This document shows, one piece after another, positions 15,646 to 21,837 of a stretch of DNA of 21,837 nucleotides. This DNA comes from Clostridiales bacterium. GTDB taxonomy: Bacteria; Bacillota; Clostridia; Oscillospirales; Acutalibacteraceae. How positions within the stretch are numbered: position 1 is the first letter of the stretch; each line of letters begins with the position of its first letter. The DNA is taken from assembly GCA_021202245.1 (NCBI GenBank), contig JAJQDK010000058.1:1-21837 (forward strand), read 5' to 3'. The notes beneath the pieces were generated by a model that searched no databases, was not told where the DNA came from, and saw nothing but the letters and a program-made list of their open reading frames with translations. A program made the position numbers and the translations under genes.

Positions 15646-16576
15646 CGACCTTCAAAATTCTTTCAACCTGTCCGGGAGTATTTTTGCTTGATAAAAATAC
15701 TATTTTTGAAAACGCTCCGGTTTGAATGATTTGTCTGATATTATTTTTTCTTCTCAGCTCATCTGCATTTGAAGAATGTACCGTCGCAATTAAAACAACA
15801 CCGCTGTTTACGGAATGTTCAACCGCCTTAATATCGTCGCCTGAGCCTATTTCATCGCAAATGATAATTTCAGGCGCCATACTGCGGATGGCCTGCATCA
15901 TTGCAACGCTCTTTTTATAGCAGTCAAATACATCGCACATACCTATGTCATTTTGAAATACGCCCAAAGACGTGCCCGCAAGCTCTCCGCGTTCATCTAT
16001 AAGACTGACATTTTTGTTTTTTTCGGTTGAAATTATTCTTGCCAAGTCACGCAGCACCGTGGTTTTACCGCTGCAGGGCGCTCCGCAGATAAGAACTCCT
16101 CCGTCAAGCTCACCAAGCTTATTGATAAGGCTCAGCGCGCATCCCCTGTGTTCACGCGCAATGCGTATATTTATTGAAGAAATATCGCGGACATTTGTTA
16201 TTTTGTCATTGTCGGCAACTGCCGTGCCGCATATTCCTGCTCTGTGACCGCCGTACACTGTAACAAATCCGTTGACAATTTCACTTTGCCTTGTATAAAC
16301 GGAAAAGTTGCATATATTTTGGAAGGTATCGGCAATATCGGCTCGGGTGACGGTGAGCATCGCATTATTTAGCGGAGCGCTTGTCAGTCCTCCGTTTTCG
16401 GTTACGTAATATGTAATATCGGGGCAAACTATTGCAAGCAGTCTGTTCACCCTCAGTTTGATTTCCTGTGCCGAATCGGAAAGCTTAAAGGAAAGCGGCA
16501 TAAGCTTTTTTTGAATATTCGGACAAAGACAGGCGGCAGCCTGATTAAAACGCTCCTTGTCATTAAGACTTCTCAT
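15626..16576 (-). CDS. spoIIIAA: SpoIIIAA, stage III sporulation ATPase
   Basis: This 316-residue AAA+/secretion-type ATPase has Walker A GAPCSGKT (165-172), an arginine-containing LIDERGELAG block, and Walker B EIIICDE (D241, E242). These are followed by HSSNADELRR. SpoIIIAA is the cytoplasmic motor of the channel between the mother cell and the forespore and is related to type II/IV secretion ATPases. Length is near the 307 residues of Bacillus. ATG 16576 has a perfect AGGAGG eight bases upstream. It is the first gene of the operon, behind the candidate sigma-E promoter at 16633-16660. Confidence 0.95.
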   Translation of the reverse strand: MRSLNDKERFNQAAACLCPNIQKKLMPLSFKLSDSAQEIKLRVNRLLAIVCPDITYYVTENGGLTSAPLNNAMLTVTRADIADTFQNICNFSVYTRQSEIVNGFVTVYGGHRAGICGTAVADNDKITNVRDISSINIRIAREHRGCALSLINKLGELDGGVLICGAPCSGKTTVLRDLARIISTEKNKNVSLIDERGELAGTSLGVFQNDIGMCDVFDCYKKSVAMMQAIRSMAPEIIICDEIGSGDDIKAVEHSVNSGVVLIATVHSSNADELRRKNNIRQIIQTGAFSKIVFLSSKNTPGQVERILKVGEVFDF

Positions 16577-16632
16577 TTTAAATTCCTCCTGAGTTAATTG
16601 TAGGTAAGCTCCGGTTTTGCGCTGATTACTTA

Positions 16633-16660
16633 ATTACTATGTTGACAAGCATAAAAATAT
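16633..16660 (-). promoter_or_regulatory. Candidate sigma-E promoter of the spoIIIA operon
   Basis: On the minus strand ATATT (16660-16656) is followed by CATAGTAAT (16641-16633), with 16 bases between ATA and CATA. This fits the Bacillus sigma-E pattern (ATA, 16-18 bases, CATACAnT) with mismatches in the second half of the -10. It lies about 57 bases before the spoIIIAA start. In Bacillus this operon is known to be sigma-E dependent. The -35 coincides with the T-rich tail of the ligA terminator. Confidence 0.5.
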
Positions 16661-16691
16661 AACCCGTACAAGCCAAAAGCCTGTACGGGTT
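16661..16691 (-). terminator. Terminator after ligA
   Basis: AACCCGTACA (16661-16670) pairs perfectly with TGTACGGGTT (16682-16691). The stem extends inward by two pairs past one mismatch. On the minus strand it is followed by ATATTTTTATG, a usable T tract. It ends the transcript coming from ligA, 75 bases after its stop. Confidence 0.75.
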
Positions 16692-16766
16692 ACAGATTTA
16701 AAGGATAACCTATTCGACGATGTCAGCGAGCTTACATCGGGTTTTGCTCCGAGTTGAAAATTCAGA

Positions 16767-18746
16767 TTATTTAAGCATAGACAATAATTCATCCTCGGAA
16801 ATTACGGTGAGACCGAGAGATTGAGCCTTTGTGAGCTTACTGCCGGCATCCTCTCCTGCAAGCACATAGCTTGTTTTTTTGGAAACCGACGAGCTTGTTT
16901 TTCCTCCGTTCTGTTCAATCAGCTTTGAGGCTTCACTCCTTGTCATAGTAGGCAGAGTGCCGGTAAGAACAAAGGTTTTGCCCTCAAAAACACCGCCGTT
17001 TGCCCTTTGAGGAGAGGGCTTCATTTTAAGACCGAGAGATTTAAGCTCGGAAATAAGCTGCTTTGTACCGTCAAGTGAGAAATATTTTTGAAGACTTTGA
17101 GCCATAATTGAGCCAAAACCGTCAATCACTTCAAAATCATCGGATGAAGCGTTAATAATATCATCAACGGTTTTAAAATTTTCGCAAATCAATTTGGCGG
17201 CCTTCAGTCCGATGTTGCGGATGCCGAGAGCAAAAATAAGCCGGTACAATTCATTTTCCTTGGATTTTTCTACGGCTGAAATCAAATTTGCAGCCGATTT
17301 TTCAGCCTTGCGGTCAAGAGCGATTATATCTTCAGGCTTTAACCTGTATAAATCGGCAGGCGATTTTACGAGGTTATTTGCGACAAGCTGTTCTAAAACA
17401 GCCGGTCCCAAACCGTCAATATCCATAGCGTCACGACTCACAAAATGGATAAGATGCCGCATAAGCTGTGCGGGGCAATCGGTGTTGGTACAGCGAATTG
17501 CCGCTTCGTTTTCATCGTTTGATACAGGGCTGCCGCACGACGGGCACACCGTCGGAAAAGCAAACGGTTCGGCATTCTGTGAATGTTCCTTAACAGAAAG
17601 CACTTCGGGAATAATCTCGCCCGCTTTGCGGATTATAACCGTATCGCCGATGCAAATTCCCTTTTCCTCAATAAAATCCTTGTTATGCAGCGTGGCACGG
17701 CTGACCGTAGTTCCGGCAAGCGTGACAGGCTCAAAATTACCGACAGGAGTAAGGATTCCGGTTCTGCCGACATTAATTTCGATACTTAAAAGCTTTGTGG
17801 TTTTTTCTTCGGGAGGGTATTTATACGCTTCAGCCCACTTAGGATATTTTGCGGTGCTTCCGAGAATTTGACGAGTGCTGAAATCATCCACCTTAACAAC
17901 CGCCCCGTCAATCGGAAAATCAAATTCTCCCCTTTGATTTCCTATTCGCTCAATTTCAGTGATTACATCTTCAATATTATCAAATTCATTGTAAAAAGCG
18001 GTGTTAAATCCGAGCTTGGTAAGATAATTAAGGCTTTGAAGGTGACTTGTAAGGGTAACGCCCCTTGCCTGCTGAATGTTAAACACAAAAATATCGAGGC
18101 TTCGCTCGGCAGTAATCTTTGCATCTTTTTGCCTTAATGAGCCTGCGGCGGCATTGCGGGGATTTTTGAAGGTTTTTTCCTCTCTTTCCTCCTGCCGCTT
18201 TGTAAGCTCTTCAAAGCTTTTAAACGACATATACACCTCGCCCCTGACCTCCAAATAAGGAGGAGCATCTGGAATACGCTTAGGCAGACTTTTTACAGTC
18301 ATTAAATTGTCGGTCACGTCCTCGCCGACGGTTCCGTCACCGCGTGTGGAGCCGCGGACAAAAACGCCGTTTTCGTACTCGCAGGACACGGAAAGACCGT
18401 CAAATTTAGGCTCAACCACATATTTTACATTCGGTGCGATTTCACGCACTCTGACGTCAAAATCACGAAGCTCCGAATGAGAAAAGCTGTCGTGCAGGCT
18501 CTCCATAGGCACCTCGTGCGTTACCGGAGAAAATTTTTCACCGGCATTGCCGCCCACCTTGTTTGTGGGTGAAAGCGGTGATTTTAAACTCGGGAATTCA
18601 TCCTCAAGGTTTTCAAGCTCACGCATAAGCCTGTCGTATTCAAAATCGGAAATTTCGGGTTCGTCACGGTTATAGTAAAGGTTATTGTGGTATTCAAGCT
18701 GCTTTGTAAGCTCTTTTATACGGCTCTGAGCCGAAATGATGTCCAT
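16767..18746 (-). CDS. ligA: NAD-dependent DNA ligase
   Basis: This 659-residue protein has the full LigA layout. An N-terminal Ia domain (HNNLYYNRDEPEISDFEYDRL) precedes the adenylation domain, with the nucleophilic Lys in KFDG at 114-117. OB-fold, four-cysteine zinc finger (CPSCGSP and CTNTDCPAQ), helix-hairpin-helix repeats and a C-terminal BRCT domain (FVLTGTLPTMTRSEASKLIE) follow. It seals nicks between Okazaki fragments and in repair using NAD. The length is normal and I see no lesion. ATG 18746 has GGAAG five bases upstream. It follows the HD-domain gene by 45 bases and is likely cotranscribed with it. Confidence 0.97.
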   Translation of the reverse strand: MDIISAQSRIKELTKQLEYHNNLYYNRDEPEISDFEYDRLMRELENLEDEFPSLKSPLSPTNKVGGNAGEKFSPVTHEVPMESLHDSFSHSELRDFDVRVREIAPNVKYVVEPKFDGLSVSCEYENGVFVRGSTRGDGTVGEDVTDNLMTVKSLPKRIPDAPPYLEVRGEVYMSFKSFEELTKRQEEREEKTFKNPRNAAAGSLRQKDAKITAERSLDIFVFNIQQARGVTLTSHLQSLNYLTKLGFNTAFYNEFDNIEDVITEIERIGNQRGEFDFPIDGAVVKVDDFSTRQILGSTAKYPKWAEAYKYPPEEKTTKLLSIEINVGRTGILTPVGNFEPVTLAGTTVSRATLHNKDFIEEKGICIGDTVIIRKAGEIIPEVLSVKEHSQNAEPFAFPTVCPSCGSPVSNDENEAAIRCTNTDCPAQLMRHLIHFVSRDAMDIDGLGPAVLEQLVANNLVKSPADLYRLKPEDIIALDRKAEKSAANLISAVEKSKENELYRLIFALGIRNIGLKAAKLICENFKTVDDIINASSDDFEVIDGFGSIMAQSLQKYFSLDGTKQLISELKSLGLKMKPSPQRANGGVFEGKTFVLTGTLPTMTRSEASKLIEQNGGKTSSSVSKKTSYVLAGEDAGSKLTKAQSLGLTVISEDELLSMLK

Positions 18747-18791
18747 ATTATCTTCCTTTAATTATTTAAGAGTAAGCTGTTAAAAAATCGG

Positions 18792-19364
18792 CTACTTAAC
18801 CTGAGAAGTACCCTTTTCACGCAAGTAAGTAGATTCCAAGTCTGCAAGATGGAGCTTGACGGCAAGCGGATAACGGTCATAAGCCTGACTGATTGTATTG
18901 CTGTTCTTGTCGCCGAATTCTCCCATATGCCAGCGAATAGCCATAGCTTCATCAATCTTAAGATGCATTTTGCGTTCGATAAGAAAAACGGATTTTTCGC
19001 CGTGACCGTAGGGAAATTGGTCGTCTATTGCGTAATAAGGAACCTTTTCCCACTGACCGGTGGTATCGTTTTTGACATTGCGTGACGACACCTTATAAAA
19101 CTGCGCCTTGCATAAATCGTGCAAAAGTCCGCAGATAGCAAAGCTTTCGATATTGTCGGATTCCTCATCAAAATGCTTTTCCATCAATGTATTGAATACG
19201 CTGACGGAGTGCATAACAAGACCGTTTTCGCAGGCACAGTGATATTTTGAGCTTGCGGGTGCAGTAAAAAAATCGGTGCGCTTGAGCCATTCAAGCAGCT
19301 CGTCCGCTCCCTGCCTTGTTATGTTTTCCCGATAGATTGAAATAAATTCTTCCTGTGCAGTCAT
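18792..19364 (-). CDS. HD-domain phosphohydrolase of unknown substrate
   Basis: This 190-residue protein has the HD-superfamily metal ligands: H52 in VMHSVSVFNTL, H82-D83 in CGLLHDLCKAQFY, H121 in YGHGEKS, H146 in IRWHMGEF and D175 in LHLADLEST. HD proteins hydrolyse phosphate esters, often of nucleotides. The substrate cannot be read from the sequence. ATG 19364 has GGAGG seven bases upstream and directly follows the rpsA terminator. No separate promoter is visible, so expression may rely on readthrough. The stop is TAG (18794-18792), the only gene-ending TAG in the window, and an in-frame TAA follows three codons later (P-I-F-stop). The gene lies just upstream of ligA. Confidence 0.85.
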   Translation of the reverse strand: MTAQEEFISIYRENITRQGADELLEWLKRTDFFTAPASSKYHCACENGLVMHSVSVFNTLMEKHFDEESDNIESFAICGLLHDLCKAQFYKVSSRNVKNDTTGQWEKVPYYAIDDQFPYGHGEKSVFLIERKMHLKIDEAMAIRWHMGEFGDKNSNTISQAYDRYPLAVKLHLADLESTYLREKGTSQVK

Positions 19365-19380
19365 AAAAATTCCTCCGATG

Positions 19381-19412
19381 AAAAAACAAAGGCACCCGTA
19401 TCAGGTACCCTT
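19381..19412 (-). terminator. Terminator after ispH-rpsA
   Basis: On the minus strand AAGGGTACC and GGTGCCTT pair (8 bp with one wobble and one bulge) around a 7-base loop, followed by TGTTTTTTC. It lies 14 bases after the TAA stop of the fusion gene and directly before the ribosome binding site of the HD-domain gene. Confidence 0.7.
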
Positions 19413-19425
19413 GAAAAAATTTAAA

Positions 19426-21474
19426 TTATTCAGCCGCTTCGGAATCGGTTGCTGTTTCAACAGCATCAGCTTCGGCAACAGGCTCGGAAGTAACTTCTTC
19501 AACAGCCTCTTCCGCAGTTTTTTTAACGGGGACCTGCTCGTCTTCGGGAAGAAGCGCACGCATTGAAAGGCTTACACGCTTCTTTTCAAAGTCAACAGCC
19601 GTAATCTTAACATCAACTGTATCGCCGATTGAAAGAACGTCTGCGGGCTTGTCGATTCTCTTGTTAGCAATTTGAGAAATATGGATAAGGCCGTCAATGC
19701 CGGGGATTATGTTTGCAAATGCGCCAAATGATGTAAGTCCTACGATAGTTGCCTTGACAACCGAACCCTCGGGATAATTATTCTTAAGAATCTCCCACGG
19801 ATTGTCCTCGGCGTTCTTAAAGCCGAGAGAAATTTTCTTTGTTTCTTCATTGATATCCTTGATGTAAACGTCAACGGTGTCGTCAACATTAACAACCTCG
19901 CTCGGATGCTTAATATGCGTCCAAGAAAGCTCGGAAATATGAATCATACCGGATACGCCGCCGAGGTCAACAAAAGCGCCGTAGCTTGTGAGGGACTTAA
20001 CAACGCCCTTGTAGCGCTTGCCGATTTCGCAGGACTTCCAGAATTCCTCACGCTGAGCAGCCATTTGCTCCTTAAGCACGCTGCGGATTGAGCCGATAGC
20101 TCTCTTTCTTCTGCCGCGCTGAGAAACCTCAATAAGTCTGAAGTCTACTTCCTGACCAACAAGGTCTTCAAGTTTTTGATCGCGGGAAACCGTTGCCTGT
20201 GAAGCGGGGATAAATACTCTTACGCCGTTGTAGATAACAATTACGCCGCCCTTGACAGCTTCGCTCACCTTACCGGAAATAATTTCCTTTGTTTCAACCT
20301 TTGCTTCAAGTTCTTCCCAACCCTTTTGCGCATCAACTCTGCGCTTGGAAAGCATAATAGTGCCCTCCTGGTCGTTAGTCTTCATAATAAGAAGCTCTAC
20401 CTGATCTCCTACGCTTACAACATCCTCGGGCTTTGCATCGGGGTCATTGGAAAGCTCCGAAGCAGGGATAAAGCCGGTCTGCTTTCTGCCGACGTCAACC
20501 TGTACTTCGTTGGGCGCAATACTCAGTACTGTGCCGGTTACCCTCTCATTTGTATTAAAGTTTTTGAGGGACTCTTCAAGCATCTCCTCAAAAGATTCTT
20601 CATTCACATTTGTTTCACCGGATTTAATTTCACTCATAGTATCCAGTACCTCCTTTATTATCCTTGCAGGCGTGGACGCACCTGCAGTTACGCCTATTTT
20701 GTCAGCATTATAAATTGCCGAATGTTCAAGCTCGCAGACAGTTTCAACAAGAACCGTGTTCGGACACTGCTTTTTACAAATATCAAAAAGCTTACCTGTA
20801 TTTGAACTGTGCTTGTCTCCAATTACAACCATATAGTCCGAACGAGCGGCTATCAAATCAGCTTCGTTTTGCCTAACCGACGTAGCATTACATATTGTAT
20901 CAAATATTTTCGGATTTGTACATAGGTTTTTTATCTTTTTTATACATTTTTTCCACTCTTTTGTATCAAAAGTGGTTTGTGCAACAATTAAGATAGATTT
21001 ATTATTCTTTTGCAGAATAATGGGCAAAATTTTATCAAGCTCTTCCTCATTATTAAAAGTATAACATTCACTTTTACAGTGACCTGTTATGCCCTTAACC
21101 TCAGGATGATTTTTGTTGCTGGCAATAAGAACAATATCTTTGTCGGAATCCGCCGAAGCGACAATCTTATGAATTTTTTTGACAAAGGGGCATGTAGCAT
21201 CTTTATATTTTACACCATTTGCCTCAAGTTTGTCAATAACAGATTGTTCAACTCCGTGAGAACGAATTACAAGCGTTGAGCCTTCCGGAATATCGTCAAT
21301 GCTGTCTATTGCCCTGCACCCTCGCATACTAAGCTCGTTGACGACCTCGGTATTATGAATAATGGGGCCGAGGGTACAGACCTTTATATTTTTATCAAGA
21401 AGGTCATTGACAATGTTGATTGCACGGTTTACACCGAAGCAAAATCCTGCCGACTCAGCTATTTCTATACTCAC
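19426..21474 (-). CDS. ispH: Bifunctional IspH (HMBPP reductase) fused to ribosomal protein S1
   Basis: This 682-residue fusion starts with a complete IspH domain (1 to about 283), carrying the three cluster cysteines C12 (GFCFGV), C95 (ATCPFV) and C195 (TICNATSVRQ). IspH makes isopentenyl and dimethylallyl diphosphate in the last MEP-pathway step. After an acidic linker come four S1 RNA-binding repeats at roughly 310-380, 395-465, 480-555 and 567-640 (for example SYGAFVDLGGVSGMIHISEL), and an acidic tail. This fusion of an isoprenoid enzyme with an S1 protein is known from Clostridia, where the S1 part may serve as ribosomal protein S1 (rpsA). The GTG at 21474 is chosen for AGGA upstream and for the conserved IEIAESAGFCFGV start. 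It overlaps plsC by 20 bases. An open frame to 21528 lacks a matching ribosome binding site. Confidence 0.93.
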   Translation of the reverse strand: MSIEIAESAGFCFGVNRAINIVNDLLDKNIKVCTLGPIIHNTEVVNELSMRGCRAIDSIDDIPEGSTLVIRSHGVEQSVIDKLEANGVKYKDATCPFVKKIHKIVASADSDKDIVLIASNKNHPEVKGITGHCKSECYTFNNEEELDKILPIILQKNNKSILIVAQTTFDTKEWKKCIKKIKNLCTNPKIFDTICNATSVRQNEADLIAARSDYMVVIGDKHSSNTGKLFDICKKQCPNTVLVETVCELEHSAIYNADKIGVTAGASTPARIIKEVLDTMSEIKSGETNVNEESFEEMLEESLKNFNTNERVTGTVLSIAPNEVQVDVGRKQTGFIPASELSNDPDAKPEDVVSVGDQVELLIMKTNDQEGTIMLSKRRVDAQKGWEELEAKVETKEIISGKVSEAVKGGVIVIYNGVRVFIPASQATVSRDQKLEDLVGQEVDFRLIEVSQRGRRKRAIGSIRSVLKEQMAAQREEFWKSCEIGKRYKGVVKSLTSYGAFVDLGGVSGMIHISELSWTHIKHPSEVVNVDDTVDVYIKDINEETKKISLGFKNAEDNPWEILKNNYPEGSVVKATIVGLTSFGAFANIIPGIDGLIHISQIANKRIDKPADVLSIGDTVDVKITAVDFEKKRVSLSMRALLPEDEQVPVKKTAEEAVEEVTSEPVAEADAVETATDSEAAE

Positions 21475-21837
21475 GTAAATCCTGCTCTCTGAATTTTTTG
21501 ATTTCACCCATAATTTTATTTGAAGCATCTTTTAGCTCACGCCTGCCTCCGTCAACGGTAAGTCCCAGTTCCTGAGCCGTGAGCGGTTTTCCGTAATGAA
21601 TGACGCGCTTTGCAAAAATATGCTTTGGGTTGCCGATTACGGTAATGCAGGCGGGTACTACCGGCAGCTGAGTTTGCTGCGCTATCAGTGCGCAGCCGCT
21701 TCTCGGGCGCATTAAGTCACCGGTTGTGGTTCTGCCGCCCTCAATGAAGATTGCCATAACCTCACCCTCGTTGCGCAGGTCCTCTCACGGTGTGATTGCT
21801 TTGCCGTCGCCTGCGGCGCGTTCGACTGGAACAGCGC
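21455..21837 (-). CDS. plsC: 1-acyl-glycerol-3-phosphate acyltransferase (PlsC), partial, with an in-frame TGA
   Basis: Only the C-terminal part is in the window. It reads AVPVERAAGDGKAITP, then TGA (21787-21785), then EDLRNEGEVMAIFIEGGRTT and onward to -DLREYRNS. The wording matches the PlsC/LPLAT family: VERAAGDGKAI before motif III, FIEGGR at motif III (normally FPEGTR), and LPVVPACI near motif IV. PlsC acylates lysophosphatidic acid to phosphatidic acid at the membrane. The frame is open on both sides of the TGA, so a Cys (TGC/TGT) or Trp codon could be the original. The first methionine after the TGA is at 21757, too late to give an active enzyme. The next gene, ispH-rpsA, overlaps its end. 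A cmk-plsC-ispH order is usual in Clostridia, so cmk may lie beyond the edge. Confidence 0.8.

Noticed and set aside
16709..16731. Six-base inverted repeat (CGATGT/ACATCG) after ligA
   Set aside because: The stem is short with a 10-base loop and no T tract on the minus strand. The hairpin at 16661-16691 is a far better terminator.
17194..17871. 225-codon open frame on the plus strand
   Set aside because: It is antisense to ligA, whose protein is fully recognisable. I judge it a shadow frame and see no family wording in its translation.
20326..20805. 159-codon plus-strand open frame opposite ispH-rpsA
   Set aside because: The minus-strand fusion protein explains this DNA. The plus-strand translation has no recognisable domain.

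Overview
The window looks like chromosome from an endospore-forming, moderately AT-rich member of the Clostridia, most likely an Oscillospiraceae/Ruminococcaceae-type gut bacterium. The evidence is a complete eight-gene spoIIIA operon, a CwlJ-type spore cortex hydrolase next to a GerQ-like coat protein, an IspH-ribosomal protein S1 fusion, and Shine-Dalgarno sites of the AGGAGG type. I see no mobile element, prophage, CRISPR array, tRNA or rRNA. The 22 genes are densely packed and no gene-free gap exceeds 300 bases.

Layout from left to right. (1) hemW is the only plus-strand gene, and a bidirectional terminator separates it from everything else. (2) On the minus strand follow gerQ-like and cwlJ, transcribed cwlJ to gerQ from a promoter resembling the late mother-cell sigma-K consensus. 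(3) Next is a three-gene ABC importer of the TrpXYZ-like class, transcribed lipoprotein, permease, ATPase from a sigma-A-like promoter, with a hairpin after the lipoprotein gene. (4) A housekeeping group, transcribed nusB, TsaD-like paralogue, xseA, dnaE, follows behind a good sigma-A-like promoter. Its order resembles the spoIIIA-nusB-xseA neighbourhood of Bacillus with acc, folD and xseB missing. (5) The spoIIIA operon (AA to AH) builds the mother-cell side of the feeding channel and sits behind a candidate sigma-E promoter whose -35 overlaps the ligA terminator. (6) ligA and an HD-domain phosphohydrolase follow. (7) ispH-rpsA and a partial plsC run off the right edge.

The striking feature is that five genes are broken by single-base lesions in otherwise intact frames. 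There is an in-frame TAG in the ABC lipoprotein (4566-4568) and another in spoIIIAH (12083-12085). There is an in-frame TGA in plsC (21785-21787). Two genes have one-base shifts in six-base A/T runs just after strong ribosome binding sites: gerQ-like (1886-1891) and spoIIIAE (14462-14467). Three of the five are sporulation or germination genes. The competing explanations are draft-assembly error, decay of sporulation, and real recoding or readthrough at UAG. Only one of the 22 genes ends in TAG, and it has a TAA four codons further on. The two frameshifts, the TGA, and the absence of TAG from the long housekeeping genes make error or decay more likely than genuine recoding. I found no unmistakably new multi-gene system.
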